Source: Clostridia bacterium
Lineage (GTDB): Bacteria > Bacillota > Clostridia > Christensenellales > Borkfalkiaceae
Assembly (NCBI GenBank): GCA_017504165.1
Contig: JAFVRR010000011.1
Location: forward strand, 1 to 64,000
Direction: 5' to 3'
DNA: 64,000 nucleotides
In this document: in pieces, positions 16,571-28,043 of the stretch
Layout: every line of letters starts with the position of its first letter
Numbering within the stretch: the first letter of the stretch is position 1
Made by a program: the position numbers and the translations under genes
The notes under the pieces: model-generated
Databases searched by the model: none
What the model was told of the DNA's origin: nothing
What the model saw: the letters and a program-made list of their open reading frames with translations, nothing else

Positions 16571-16599
16571 TTGCATTTGCAATTTTATTGTGCTAAAAT
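16571..16599 (+). promoter_or_regulatory. Promoter of the phosphoesterase-permease operon
   Basis: TTGCAT (16571-16576), 17-nt spacer, TAAAAT (16594-16599) with extended TGC, 19 nt before the ATG. Confidence 0.65.
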
Positions 16600-16618
16600 A
16601 AGAAAAATTAGGTATAAA

Positions 16619-17314
16619 ATGAAAGTATTTGCAATTAGCGATTTACACCTTTCGCTATGTGGGGACAAGCCTATGGACGTCTTTGGCGCAAGGTGGGACG
16701 ATTATCTTAATAAAATAAAAGCCGATTGGGATGAAAAGGTCGGTGAAGACGACGTTGTTTTGATAAGTGGAGACGTAAGTTGGGCTATGGACCTTAATAG
16801 CGCTTTAAAGGATATCGAATTTATTTCTTCCCTTAAGGGAACAAAAATACTTATTCGCGGTAATCACGATTATTGGTGGAACGGAATAGGTAAACTTAGG
16901 TCTAGACTTCCTAGCGGTATTTACGCCCTTCAAAACGATGCTATTAAAATTAACGGCGTAATCTTTTGCGGTTCAAGGGGTTGGGCGGTTGAAGGCTCGC
17001 CAGACTTTGTTGAGCACGATAGAAAGATTTATTTAAGAGAGGCAGAGAGGTTTAAACTCGCCTTAAAGCACGCTGAAACTTTGCGTGAAGAAGGAGATAA
17101 ACTTATTTGCTTAATCCATTATCCGCCTTTTAACGTTAGGCGTGAACAATCTTTATTTACTTCACTTTTTGAAGAGTATAAAGTAGATAAAGTAGTTTAC
17201 GGGCATTTGCATGGTAAAGACGTTAAAACGTATTTAAAAACTAATATAAATGGTGTTGAGTATATACTTGCATCGTGTGATATCGTAGATAATAAACTCG
17301 TGGAGGTTTTGTAA
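16619..17314 (+). CDS. Calcineurin-like metallophosphoesterase
   Basis: A 231-residue phosphohydrolase with all metal motifs: SDLHLS (residues 7-12), SGDVSWAMD, RGNHDYWW, and VYGHLHG near the C-terminus. The length and the WDDYLNKIKADWDEKVGEDD segment fit a cytosolic family common in Firmicutes whose substrate is not established. I chose ATG 16619 because homologues begin with the beta strand MKVFAISDLHLS; the longer reading from 16571 would overlap the promoter. One base separates its stop from the next ATG. Confidence 0.88.
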   Translation: MKVFAISDLHLSLCGDKPMDVFGARWDDYLNKIKADWDEKVGEDDVVLISGDVSWAMDLNSALKDIEFISSLKGTKILIRGNHDYWWNGIGKLRSRLPSGIYALQNDAIKINGVIFCGSRGWAVEGSPDFVEHDRKIYLREAERFKLALKHAETLREEGDKLICLIHYPPFNVRREQSLFTSLFEEYKVDKVVYGHLHGKDVKTYLKTNINGVEYILASCDIVDNKLVEVL

Positions 17315-17315
17315 T

Positions 17316-18425
17316 ATGATTGAAAAAATCAAAAAAATTTGTACTCGTTGGTTTATAACCGCCTTTTCAGGTATGGCGTCCGGGCTTTTCTGCACTTTAA
17401 TTGCAGGCACGATTGTGGCGTTAATAGCGTCGTGGGTAGGTGACAATATGCTCGGTTATTTTTTATCGACTTTTGCAACCCTTGCTAAAATATTAATGGG
17501 TGCGGGTATTGGTATTGGTATTGCGTATAAATTAAACGCGAAACCGCTAGTTGTTTTTACTGCCGCGGTAACGGGTTTAATCGGCGCGTACGCCTTTGAA
17601 ATTACGAAATGCGCGGTAAATCCTGACTTTTTTGCTACTATATTTAGAGTGGGTAAACCTGGCAATCCTATCGGCGCGTACGTACTTAGTTTGCTTACTA
17701 TTGAAATTTGTAACTTATACGCGGGCAAAACTAAACTTGATATCGTATTAATTCCGCTTGGAATGATTTTCTTATCGATTATCGGCGTTTACGTTGCTTG
17801 GCCGTTTATTAAACTTATCGACCTTTTTGCCGAACTATTAGTAATTTTAATCAATGCGGGTTCTGCTATTAAAATTATAACGGGTATCGTAATTGCCGTA
17901 GTTATGGGCATACTTCTTACTATGCCAACCTCGTCCGCTGCAATATGGCTTTCTATTGCAACGTCTAATACAGCGGTGGAAAACCCTGAAGTTTTCGCTA
18001 TTGCCGGTGGCGCTGCGGTTGCAGGTTGCGCCGCGCATATGATAGGTTTTGCCGTTGCGTCTTTTAGAGAAAACGGCGTTGGCGGTTTAATCTCGCAAGG
18101 TTTAGGCACTAGTATGCTCCAAATTCCTAACATTATGGTTAAGCCTATAATTATGGTACCTGAAATTATTGCAAGCGCGATTGCAGGGCTTGTAGCCGTG
18201 CTTTTAAATATGCGTTGTAATGCGGCAGGCGGTGGCATGGGTACAAGCGGTTTAGTAGGTTTATTCGGCGTTTTAGAGGCGTCTAAAGGTATTCCTACAA
18301 TCAATATGGTACTCGGTATCGTACTTTGCTTGTTCGTTATCCCTGCAGTAGTTAGTTTTGGTGTTAGTGAATTTATGCGCAAAAAAGAATGGATTAAATT
18401 CGGCGACCAAAAATTAGAAAGTTAA
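17316..18425 (+). CDS. PTS-IIC-like membrane permease
   Basis: A 369-residue membrane protein with about ten hydrophobic segments and the features of the PTS_EIIC_2 family: a Gly-rich SGMASGLFCTLIAG start, NPIGAYVLSLLTIEICNLYAG, LLTMPTSSAAI, GCAAHMIGFAVASFRENGVGG and GGGMGTSGLVG near the C-terminus. It lacks EIIA or EIIB domains and none lie nearby, so whether it moves sugar by phosphotransfer is open. GGAGG lies 8 nt before the ATG, inside the phosphoesterase gene, indicating an operon. Confidence 0.8.
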   Translation: MIEKIKKICTRWFITAFSGMASGLFCTLIAGTIVALIASWVGDNMLGYFLSTFATLAKILMGAGIGIGIAYKLNAKPLVVFTAAVTGLIGAYAFEITKCAVNPDFFATIFRVGKPGNPIGAYVLSLLTIEICNLYAGKTKLDIVLIPLGMIFLSIIGVYVAWPFIKLIDLFAELLVILINAGSAIKIITGIVIAVVMGILLTMPTSSAAIWLSIATSNTAVENPEVFAIAGGAAVAGCAAHMIGFAVASFRENGVGGLISQGLGTSMLQIPNIMVKPIIMVPEIIASAIAGLVAVLLNMRCNAAGGGMGTSGLVGLFGVLEASKGIPTINMVLGIVLCLFVIPAVVSFGVSEFMRKKEWIKFGDQKLES

Positions 18426-18444
18426 TTGAATAAAAATATAAAAT

Positions 18445-18473
18445 CTCTCATAAGTTGTTATGAGAGGTTTTTT
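18445..18473 (+). terminator. Terminator hairpin overlapping the yabP ribosome site
   Basis: CTCTCAT (18445-18451) pairs with ATGAGAG (18460-18466), then GTTTTTT. The 3' half of the stem contains the GAGAGG that would be the yabP Shine-Dalgarno, so folding would both stop transcription and hide the ribosome site. Confidence 0.6.
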
Positions 18474-18734
18474 ATGGAAAATTTAGGGGTTCATTCAATA
18501 ACTATTGAAAATAAATCGCGAGTTATAATAAATAACGTGCTTGAAGTTTTGGCTTTTTCCGATAAAGAAATTAAGTTAAAACTAAAAAATAACGATAATT
18601 TATTAGTTCTAGGCGCTAATTTAAAAATTACTTGTTTCGACAATAAAAACGGCTCTTTTATAGCGAGCGGGATTGTTGAAAGCGTCAAGTATAAAAACGC
18701 TAGCGACAACTTGATAAAAAAGGTATTTAAATAA
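18474..18734 (+). CDS. yabP: Sporulation protein YabP
   Basis: An 86-residue all-beta protein of the YabP/YqfC family, needed in Bacillus for spore cortex or membrane-stage events. The pattern HSITIENKSRVIINNVLEVL followed by LLVLGANLKITCFDNKNGSF and VESVKY matches the family core. I chose ATG 18474 because GAGAGG lies 7 nt upstream and the family begins there; a TTG at 18426 would add 16 residues encoded by the preceding terminator. yabQ and divIC follow, the same order as in Bacillus subtilis, which strongly supports the call. Confidence 0.85.
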   Translation: MENLGVHSITIENKSRVIINNVLEVLAFSDKEIKLKLKNNDNLLVLGANLKITCFDNKNGSFIASGIVESVKYKNASDNLIKKVFK

Positions 18735-19210
18735 TGTTTTTATCACTTGACCAACCTAGAATTGTCGCAGTTTGCTTGTTTATAGGTGTATTGTCGGGCG
18801 CTTTTTACGAGTTTTTCTATTTTTTAAAAATGTGTTTTAACTATAAAGCTATAGGGCAAATTCTTAACGGTTTATGGGTGTTTTTATCATTTTTTATCTA
18901 TTTAAAAATATCTACTATTTACTCCTTTCCTAATTTTAGACTATATATGTTAATCTTTATAATTATCGGCGTAATAATCTATTTATTAAGTTTTCATAAA
19001 ATAATTGCATTTTTTTTAAATAGAGTATATAATATAATTATTAAAATAATTAAAAGGGTAAAAACGCTTTATGACAGACCAAAAGAAAAAAAGAGTTTTC
19101 TCCGCCGTTTTGTCGGGACTAATAATGCTACTAGTGGTAATAGTGTCGATAATATGTTATCAGTTAGTAGGTATTTTAGAAAGAAGAAAACAAATACAAA
19201 TTCTCAATGA
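18734..19210 (+). CDS. yabQ: Spore cortex biosynthesis protein YabQ
   Basis: A 158-residue membrane protein with four hydrophobic segments (about residues 8-27, 45-62, 72-92, 92-110) and a basic tail. YabQ is required for cortex formation and sits in the outer forespore membrane in Bacillus. SLDQPRIVAVCLFIGVLSGAFYEFF is typical of its first helix. Its start overlaps the yabP stop by one base (TAATG). The last 46 codons overlap the start of divIC in another frame, an unusual 140-nt overlap; this tail is poorly conserved in character and may be dispensable. Confidence 0.82.
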   Translation: MFLSLDQPRIVAVCLFIGVLSGAFYEFFYFLKMCFNYKAIGQILNGLWVFLSFFIYLKISTIYSFPNFRLYMLIFIIIGVIIYLLSFHKIIAFFLNRVYNIIIKIIKRVKTLYDRPKEKKSFLRRFVGTNNATSGNSVDNMLSVSRYFRKKKTNTNSQ

Positions 19211-19334
19211 GGAGATTGCGGTTATAACCGAAGAGATTGAAGACGTTAAAGATGAAATTGAATCTTGGGGTTGCGACTGGAGAAAAGAACTTGCTTTAAG
19301 AGAGCAAGGTATTTTCGGTAATGTAGATGAGTAA
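19071..19334 (+). CDS. divIC: Septum formation initiator, DivIC/FtsB family
   Basis: An 87-residue bitopic protein: basic N-terminus (MTDQKKKRVF), one membrane helix (residues 12-31), a coiled coil of heptads (ILNEEIAVITEEIEDVKDEI) and a short C-terminal domain ending LALREQGIFG. DivIC joins FtsL and DivIB in the divisome. Position after yabP-yabQ is conserved. The first 140 nt lie inside yabQ in a different frame, and the membrane helix is encoded there, so the overlap cannot be an artefact of start choice. Its stop overlaps the ppx start by 8 nt. Confidence 0.85.
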   Translation: MTDQKKKRVFSAVLSGLIMLLVVIVSIICYQLVGILERRKQIQILNEEIAVITEEIEDVKDEIESWGCDWRKELALREQGIFGNVDE

Positions 19335-20199
19335 AATTCTTTATCCCGTTGGCGTTATAGACGTTGGTAGTAATTCCGTTCGTTTAATGTTTACCGACGG
19401 GGTTTTTTCATTCAAAAATTTAATAATAACAAGGCTAGGGGGCGGTTTTTTACCCGACGGTAGTTTGTCTATAAACTCTATGGCAACTACGGCAAACGCC
19501 ATAAAAAAACTTAAAGATTTAGCATTGTCTAAGGGTGCAAAATCGGTATTTGTATTCGCGACTGCAGCAACTAGAAAAGCGACGAATAAAGATGAGTTTA
19601 TATCTTTAGTTAAAGATATAGCAGGTCTAGAACTTGACGTTGTACCCGGCGAACTCGAAGCAGAACTTGCCGTTCGTGGCGCGCTTAAAAATGATAGTGG
19701 CGCGGTAATTGATATAGGCGGTGCAAGTAGCGAAATAGCCTTTTCTAAAAACGGCGAAATTTACTATAAAATTAGTTATAACGTTGGCGCAGTAACCCTT
19801 AATACGGCGTTTAATAGAAATAGGGAAGAAATTGAAAAGTATCTTGACGGATTTATTGCGGACAAGGTTGGCTTATATGAAAGTAACGTAAAATCGGTAG
19901 GGGGAACGGCAACGTCTATCGGTGCAGTTTCGTTAAACTTAAAAGAGTATGATGCAACTCTCGTAAATAATAGATACGTTTCAAAAGAAGATTTAATTAA
20001 AATTATAGACGTTCTTTACTCTTTAACGCCTGACGAAATTTCAAGTAGTTACGCCGTTCCATTAAAAAGGGCGGACGTAATTGCGGGCGGTGCATCGATA
20101 TTGCTTAGGCTTTTAAACGCTTATAATCTTGATGGTTTTACCGTTAGTGAAAGCGATAATTTAGAAGGTTATCTTGATTTAATATTAACAAAAAAATAA
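19327..20199 (+). CDS. ppx: Ppx/GppA family phosphatase
   Basis: A 290-residue member of the actin-like ATPase superfamily that degrades polyphosphate or pppGpp. Phosphate-binding motif 1 is VIDVGSNSVRLMF (residues 9-21), followed by ATAATRKATN, PGELEAELAVRGAL, the second phosphate motif VIDIGGASSEIAF, and AGGASILLRLL. It is the short, N-domain-only form (about 300 residues), common in Firmicutes; substrate preference cannot be told. Translation is coupled to divIC through the 8-nt overlap. Confidence 0.85.
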   Translation: MSKILYPVGVIDVGSNSVRLMFTDGVFSFKNLIITRLGGGFLPDGSLSINSMATTANAIKKLKDLALSKGAKSVFVFATAATRKATNKDEFISLVKDIAGLELDVVPGELEAELAVRGALKNDSGAVIDIGGASSEIAFSKNGEIYYKISYNVGAVTLNTAFNRNREEIEKYLDGFIADKVGLYESNVKSVGGTATSIGAVSLNLKEYDATLVNNRYVSKEDLIKIIDVLYSLTPDEISSSYAVPLKRADVIAGGASILLRLLNAYNLDGFTVSESDNLEGYLDLILTKK

Positions 20200-20208
20200 A
20201 AGGAAATT

Positions 20209-21262
20209 ATGAACGGTAGGAAATTAAAATTTATTATGTGGGGAGCGGTCGTGCTTATGACTTTCGGCGCGTATCTCGTTCATTTTATAGGTATAATGTA
20301 CCTTTATAGGAACGATTGGGCGCACGTTTTGTTGTACGCTTTTTTAGGCTTGCTCTTATCCTTTATTTTAGCCCCTTTACTTCACGAGTTGGGGCATTTG
20401 ATAATGGGTTTAATTTCCGGCTTTAAACTAGTTAGTTTTAATATTTCTTTTATAAAATTCACTTTTTATAAAAAATTTAAAATTTCCATCGTTAATCCCT
20501 ACGTTTTCGGCGAGACGGTTTTTCTTCCTAAAACTCCAAATAAATACCCCGAAAAGTTAAAGGCAACTACGATTGCGGGGCTCGTTTCATCGGTTATTTA
20601 TATGCTTTTTGGAATGAGTATAGTCTTCTTGTCAACTAACTTAGATTTAGTACTTCTTTTCGGTATACCGTATCACGTTTCAGCCTATCTTTTAATTCTA
20701 AACGTATTGCCGTTTAAGTCCGATTCCGACGGCGCTTTGCTTTTTTCTTACAGTTTAAAAGGCAACGTTTACAACGAGATGGTTTCAAACGTACTGTACG
20801 CGTCTGCAGAGATTATGTGCGGGGTAGAGCCTAAAGACGTTAGCGCACGCTATTTAACGGAGTTTTACGTCTCTTACGACTATTATTCCGTAATGCTTAA
20901 ATACTTAAGGTATATCGCCTTTTTGTGGCACGACGAAGAGTCTGCTTATAAAGAACTTTTTGATATTTCAGACCTTAGCAAACTTCCCGAAAGTTTGTAT
21001 GAAATAATTTATAAAGAATTATTCTTCGTTTCGGTAGTTAGGGGCGACGTTGGCTTTATCAAGGCAAACGAAGAGACGGTTATAGGTTATCTCGACGACG
21101 ACAACCCGTCTAATTACCGTATTCACGCTACTTATAGAATGTATAAAGGCGATGACGAATGGGCTAAAATTTTAATAGAATCGGGGCTTAAAAACCTTAA
21201 CGGCGACGACGGATTAAGTAAATATGAAAGGCGTTTATTAAGCGCTATGAAAAACGATAATT

Positions 21263-21264
<2 letters not shown>
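20209..21264 (+). CDS. Membrane metalloprotease-like protein (M50/site-2 protease type)
   Basis: A 351-residue protein with four to five N-terminal membrane segments. The second carries LHELGHLIMG, an HExxH zinc motif inside a membrane helix (about residue 66), and a later segment has LNVLPFKSDSDGALL, equivalent to the N-P-DG motif that supplies the third ligand in M50 proteases. The C-terminal 150 residues are soluble and helical, of a type I do not recognise. It may cleave membrane proteins; target unknown. AAAGGAAATT precedes the ATG. Monocistronic end: perfect palindromic terminator after the stop. Confidence 0.75.
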
Positions 21265-23304
<2,040 letters not shown>

Positions 23305-23318
23305 GGTAGGGAATAATT

Positions 23319-25895
23319 ATGGCAAAACAAAAAATAAGTGAAGAACTTACTCAAGAGTTTAGAAAAATTCTTGGCATGACGAAACTTGTCGATATCGAAG
23401 TTAATTCCGAACTTAAACAAAGTTTTATCGACTATGCAATGGCGGTTAATAGGTCAAGGGCAATTCCTGACGTAAGGGACGGTTTAAAACCCGTTCACAG
23501 AAGAATTTTATATTCTATGAACGAAATGGGCTTAACCCCTGATAAACCTTATAAAAAATGCGCCGCAATCGTCGGTGACGTTTTAGGTAAATACCACCCA
23601 CACGGCGACTTTTCCGTTTACGACGCGCTCGTAAGACTTGCGCAAGAGTTTTCTATCAACTTACCGCTTGTTGACGGTCACGGTAACTTCGGCTCGGTCG
23701 ACGGCGACCCTGCCGCTGCGTATAGATATACTGAGGCAAGAATGAGTAAACTTGCCTTAGAAATGCTTGCGGATATCGATAAAAATACGGTAGACTGCAA
23801 AGCCAACTTCGACGATACTAGAAAAGAACCCGTAGTTTTACCTGCAAGATATCCAAACTTATTAGTTAACGGCGCGGACGGTATTGCGGTAGGTATGGCA
23901 ACTAACATTCCACCACACAATTTAGGCGAAGTAATTGACGGTACTATCGCGCTTATCGACAATCCTGAACTTACCGTTGACGAACTTATGGAATTTATCC
24001 CAGCGCCAGACTTTCCAACTGGTGGCGTGTTAATGGGTAGAAGTGGCGTAAGAAACGCATATAGAACGGGTAGAGGCGGTTACGTTTTGCGTTCTAAATG
24101 TGAAATTGAAGAATACGCTAACGGGACTAGAAATAGAATTATAGTAACTGAAATTCCATACCAAGTAAACAAGCAAAAACTTATCGAAACTATTGCAGAA
24201 TACGTTAAAGACAAAAAACTTGAAGGCATAGCAAATATCAACGACGAGTCTGATAGACACGGTATGCGTATCGTTATTGATATTAAAAAGGACGCAAATC
24301 CACAAGTCGTACTCAACAGTTTATATAAACAAACTAAACTTCAAACTTCAGACGGTATTATTTTACTTGCTTTAGTTGGCACAGATCCAAAAGTACTTAA
24401 TATCCGCGAAATACTCGTTGAATACTTAAAACACCAAAGCGACGTTATTAGAAGAAGAACAAAATACGACCTTGATAAAGCGGAAGAGAGATGCTTAATC
24501 GTAAGGGGTTTAATTAAAGCCCTTTCAGATATCGATAAAGTCGTTCAAATTATTAAAACTTCTAACGACAGACAAGAGGCTGCTCAAAGGCTTATAGTAG
24601 AATTCGACTTAGACGCCGAAGGTAGACAAGCAAACGCAATACTCGATATGCGTTTACAAACCTTAACTCATCTTGCGGTATCTAGGCTTGAGGCGGAACT
24701 TGACGAACTTAACAAAATGATTGCAGACTATAAAGATATTTTAGCAAATCCTGCAAGGGTTAACGCTATTATTAAGGAAGACTTAATCGTAATTAAAGAC
24801 AAATACGCCGTTCCAAGAAAGACGGAAATGTCGGTTCTTGAAGGCGATATTGAAGACGCTGCTTTAATTCCAAGAGAAGACGTTGTAATTTCTATGACAA
24901 ACCTTGGTTACGTTAAGCGTTTACCTGTAAACGAATATAAATCTCAACACCGTGGCGGTAAAGGTATAACGGGTCATAAACCTAAAGAAGAAGACTTCGT
25001 TAAAAATATGTTCATATCTTCAACTCACGACGATATTATGTTCTTTACAAGTATGGGTAAGGTTTATAGAATTAAAGGCTACGAAATCCCAGAGGCTCAA
25101 AGAACTGCAAGGGGTAGGGCAATCGTCAACTTACTTCCACTTGTAGAAGGGGAAAAGGTCAACGCAATTATTCCTGTAAAAGAAGACGCTACCGGCTTTA
25201 TCGCAATGGCGACTAGAAACGGTCTTATTAAAAAGACTGCACTTGAAGAATTTGACAGTATTAGAAAGACGGGTAAAATCGCAATCAGCCTAAACGATGG
25301 CGACGAACTTGTTTCCGTACAATTCACGTCAGGCACGGATGAAATCTTAATCGGTACGAATAAAGGTAAATGTATAAGATTCTTTGAAGGCTTAGACGAA
25401 GAAAGGGGCACTTACGGTCTTAAACCAATCGGAAGGGATACTCAAGGCGTAAAAGCAATGGACCTTGAAGAAGGTGACTACCTTATCGGAATGACGGTTG
25501 TAGACCACGATAAGAGCGTTTTAACCATTACTTCTAACGGCTATGGTAAACTTAGTAGCATTGAAGATTATAGGTTACAAGGCAGAGCGGGTAAAGGTAT
25601 TAAAGCGGGTAACTTTAGCGAAAAAACTGGTAACCTTGTATGCCTTACTTTCGTTAGTGAAGACCAAGACGTTATGCTTATAACTGATAACGGCATAATT
25701 ATTAGGGTAAAAGCAAGCGATATTTCTAAACTTAAACGTGATACTCAAGGCGTTATCGTAATGCGTTTAGACGAAGGCGAAGTTTCAACAGTAGCAGTTG
25801 TTCCTCACGAAGACGAAGAAGAACAAGTAGAAAACGGCGAAGAAACTGCGGAAAATGCGGAAGAAACAACTGAAACTACTAAAACAAACGAATAA
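23319..25895 (+). CDS. gyrA: DNA gyrase subunit A
   Basis: An 858-residue gyrase A subunit that breaks and rejoins DNA. Winged-helix and tower region, catalytic Tyr137 in AYRYTEARM, and a C-terminal beta-pinwheel whose first blade has the GyrA box QHRGGKG, the element that wraps DNA and sets gyrase apart from topoisomerase IV. The quinolone-determining segment reads [15 protein letters not shown]: Phe98 (codon 23610-23612) stands where E. coli has Ser83, a position linked to fluoroquinolone resistance. The C-terminal tail is acidic (Glu/Thr-rich). Ends at a strong terminator. Confidence 0.95.
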   Translation: MAKQKISEELTQEFRKILGMTKLVDIEVNSELKQSFIDYAMAVNRSRAIPDVRDGLKPVHRRILYSMNEMGLTPDKPYKKCAAIVGDVLGKYHPHGDFSVYDALVRLAQEFSINLPLVDGHGNFGSVDGDPAAAYRYTEARMSKLALEMLADIDKNTVDCKANFDDTRKEPVVLPARYPNLLVNGADGIAVGMATNIPPHNLGEVIDGTIALIDNPELTVDELMEFIPAPDFPTGGVLMGRSGVRNAYRTGRGGYVLRSKCEIEEYANGTRNRIIVTEIPYQVNKQKLIETIAEYVKDKKLEGIANINDESDRHGMRIVIDIKKDANPQVVLNSLYKQTKLQTSDGIILLALVGTDPKVLNIREILVEYLKHQSDVIRRRTKYDLDKAEERCLIVRGLIKALSDIDKVVQIIKTSNDRQEAAQRLIVEFDLDAEGRQANAILDMRLQTLTHLAVSRLEAELDELNKMIADYKDILANPARVNAIIKEDLIVIKDKYAVPRKTEMSVLEGDIEDAALIPREDVVISMTNLGYVKRLPVNEYKSQHRGGKGITGHKPKEEDFVKNMFISSTHDDIMFFTSMGKVYRIKGYEIPEAQRTARGRAIVNLLPLVEGEKVNAIIPVKEDATGFIAMATRNGLIKKTALEEFDSIRKTGKIAISLNDGDELVSVQFTSGTDEILIGTNKGKCIRFFEGLDEERGTYGLKPIGRDTQGVKAMDLEEGDYLIGMTVVDHDKSVLTITSNGYGKLSSIEDYRLQGRAGKGIKAGNFSEKTGNLVCLTFVSEDQDVMLITDNGIIIRVKASDISKLKRDTQGVIVMRLDEGEVSTVAVVPHEDEEEQVENGEETAENAEETTETTKTNE

Positions 25896-25902
25896 TTAAA
25901 TT

Positions 25903-25936
25903 AAAATCGTTGGCTAATTTGCCAACGATTTTTTTT
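25903..25936 (+). terminator. Terminator of the gyrBA operon
   Basis: AAAATCGTTGGC/GCCAACGATTTTTTTT, perfect 12-bp stem. Confidence 0.9.
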
Positions 25937-25959
25937 AAATAGAAACTTAATCAAATTGA

Positions 25960-26090
25960 TAGATGTTATTTTGAGCAAAATGAAAGGCCCCTTTGTGTAA
26001 AGGGGGCTCCGCGTAGCGGTGGGGGATTGTAAAAAACTTGTCATTCTGAGCCTTGCTTGCTTTGACTTACTACCGAAGAATCTCAACCAT
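25960..26090. repeat. Intergenic repeat-like sequence (two hairpins and TCATTCTGAG motif)
   Basis: Between convergent genes: GCCCCTTT/AAAGGGGGC (25987-26006) followed by CCGC/GCGG (26009-26019) and GGGGGATTG, then TTGTCATTCTGAG (26038-26050) and CGAAGAATCT (26076-26085). Blocks of this type are, from memory, common dispersed repeats in genomes of gut Firmicutes and other phyla. GC-richer than the flanks. Only one copy is in this window. Confidence 0.5.
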
Positions 26091-26097
26091 ATTAAAA

Positions 26098-26122
26098 TGG
26101 ACAACCATAAGGTTGCCCATTA
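26098..26122 (-). terminator. Terminator-like hairpin of the lipid kinase gene
   Basis: GGACAACC/GGTTGCCC with an ATAA loop just after the minus-strand stop; weak T content follows on the minus strand. Confidence 0.5.
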
Positions 26123-26129
26123 AATTATT

Positions 26130-27032
26130 TTATTCAGTAAAGCCAAAATTTAAAGATTTTTCTAAAATTTCAACTGTAAATTCTTTGCCAAAAATAATTT
26201 CGCCGTCAATACTAACCACAAAAGGTTTATCCGAGTACATTTTAACCTTTTTACCGCGCAAATAAACGATATATTTTTCAAAGCGTTTATCGGTTAAATG
26301 TTCGCCAAGCGAATATTTTTTAACAAGTTTTAAAAAGGTAGGAACGCTAACGGGGTTAACAAGGCAAACTTCAATAAGTCCGTCGTCAAGCACGTAGTTA
26401 GGCGCGCATTTATATTTACCGCCATAGTAAGCGCCGTTTGCACAGTTGGCAAGTAAAAGTTTACCGCTAGGGTTTAACGTCTTTCCGTCAACTTCAACGG
26501 TGATTTGGTTTTTCATACCGTTGAAAAGCGCTTTAACAATACCTTTAGTATAGGCGTTTTTCTTGCCTTGCTTTTTAAGTCTGTTAGCGGTTTCGGCAAC
26601 AATCGCGTCAAAACCAAAATTGCAAACGTTAACGCAATATAGTTCGTTATTTATAGAAAGTACGTCAATCTTTTTGTTTTTTGCATTTAATAATTTTTCA
26701 AAATTGAGATAACTAGAAGGGCTTGGGAGTGATTTAACAAAGTCGTTGCCACTACCAGACGGGTAAAGTGAAATACTAGCGTTTTCGTAGCCGACAACGC
26801 CGTTAACTACTTCGTTTAAAGTACCGTCTCCGCCTGCAGAGTAAAACCTTACTTCTTCATCGTTAGGGTGAGTTTTAAGGTAATCTTTAATAAACTCGGT
26901 AGCGTCCTTTTCGTGGCCCGTTTTATGTATTTCTATATCGAATTTGTCCATAAACGGCTTAAGGGCGTTAACGGTAGGTTCGTAAGAATCGTGCGCCCCC
27001 GCGTGTGGGTTAATGATAAATATATGTTTCAT
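26130..27032 (-). CDS. Diacylglycerol/lipid kinase family protein
   Basis: A 300-residue DAGK-catalytic-domain protein (DgkB/YegS type) that phosphorylates diacylglycerol or a related lipid with ATP. Visible: IINPHAG at the N-terminus, AGGDGTLNEVVNGV (nucleotide loop, about residue 67), LYPSGSGNDFVKSL (about 91) and the C-terminal beta sandwich with GGKYKCAPNYVLDDGLIEV. It would return diacylglycerol from lipoteichoic acid turnover to phospholipid synthesis in Gram-positives. AAGG is unusually close to the ATG, so translation initiation may be weak. Confidence 0.88.
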   Translation of the reverse strand: MKHIFIINPHAGAHDSYEPTVNALKPFMDKFDIEIHKTGHEKDATEFIKDYLKTHPNDEEVRFYSAGGDGTLNEVVNGVVGYENASISLYPSGSGNDFVKSLPSPSSYLNFEKLLNAKNKKIDVLSINNELYCVNVCNFGFDAIVAETANRLKKQGKKNAYTKGIVKALFNGMKNQITVEVDGKTLNPSGKLLLANCANGAYYGGKYKCAPNYVLDDGLIEVCLVNPVSVPTFLKLVKKYSLGEHLTDKRFEKYIVYLRGKKVKMYSDKPFVVSIDGEIIFGKEFTVEILEKSLNFGFTE

Positions 27033-27194
27033 ACCTTAAATTTTAATATATTTTGTATAAATATGCAAGTAATTTGTCAAAATTTGTCTAATTTAGTCAA
27101 ATAATATAATATTTTTCAAATTTGTCATACATTTGGCAATAAAACGTGCTAATATAGGTATATAAAACTAAAAATTGATAAAGGAAAAATTAAA

Positions 27195-27986
27195 ATGAGT
27201 GTAATTGGCGCGATTATTGGCGATATAGTAGGTTCTAGGTTTGAGTTTGATAATTATCGCAAAAAAGATTTTGAACTTTTTACTGAAGACTGTTTTTTTA
27301 CTGACGATACGGTAATGACTTTAGCGGTAGCAAAGGCGATTTCTGAAAATACTAACGTGGAAAACTTATCAAAAGAAACTATAACGGCAATGCAAGAAAT
27401 AGGTAGGTATTATCCCGATTGCGGTTATGGCGGTAACTTTTATTATTGGATTTTTAAAGATAATCCTAAGCCTTATAACAGTTTTGGTAACGGCTCGGCA
27501 ATGCGCGTTGCCTTTTGCGGTATGGTAGGTAAAAGCATTGATGACGTTAAGCGCTTATCTTATGAAGTGACGCGGATTTCTCATAACCACTACGAAGGTT
27601 TAAAGGGGGCTGAGGCTACTGCCGTTTGTGTGTATTTGGCTAAAAATGGGTACTCAAAAGAAAAAATCAAAGAATACGTAGAGCAAAATTATTACCCGTT
27701 AAACTTTACTATCGACGAAATAAGGCCAACTTACAAGTTTAGCGAAAGTTGCCAAAACACAGTTCCGCAAGCAATCAAAGCCTTTTTAGAAAGCATCGAT
27801 TTTGAAGACTCTATAAGAACTGCAATATCGGTAGGTGGTGATAGCGATACTTTAGGCGCAATTACGGGTAGTATTGCAGGCGCGTATTACGGTGTGCCAA
27901 AAAATTTAGAAGAAACCGCTATAAATTTTTTAGATAATAGATTAAAAGGCGTTTACGAGTCTCTTAATTATGTTATAAAAAAATAA
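27195..27986 (+). CDS. ADP-ribosylglycohydrolase family protein
   Basis: A 263-residue ARH/DraG-type hydrolase that removes ADP-ribose from proteins or other targets. Both dinuclear-metal clusters are intact: FFTDDTVMTLAVA (about residue 34) and GGDSDTLGAITGSIAGAYYG (about 218), plus GNGSAMRVAFCG. Length is normal. AAAGGA precedes the ATG. It stands directly upstream of broken ADP-ribosyltransferase-type phage protein fragments, so it could once have countered that activity; this link is inference. An inverted repeat (AGTCAAGA/TCTTGACT, 27986-28046) follows the stop. Confidence 0.85.
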   Translation: MSVIGAIIGDIVGSRFEFDNYRKKDFELFTEDCFFTDDTVMTLAVAKAISENTNVENLSKETITAMQEIGRYYPDCGYGGNFYYWIFKDNPKPYNSFGNGSAMRVAFCGMVGKSIDDVKRLSYEVTRISHNHYEGLKGAEATAVCVYLAKNGYSKEKIKEYVEQNYYPLNFTIDEIRPTYKFSESCQNTVPQAIKAFLESIDFEDSIRTAISVGGDSDTLGAITGSIAGAYYGVPKNLEETAINFLDNRLKGVYESLNYVIKK

Positions 27987-28043
27987 GTCAAGAATTATTT
28001 TCGACCCCCGGACTCCAATTGCCCGACAACCTATATAATCTTG

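Noticed and set aside
17789..18382. A 197-residue open frame on the minus strand
   Set aside because: It lies fully inside the PTS-IIC-like permease gene, which has clear family motifs and a ribosome site; the reverse frame is Pro/Ala/Thr-biased as expected for an antisense shadow of a membrane protein gene.
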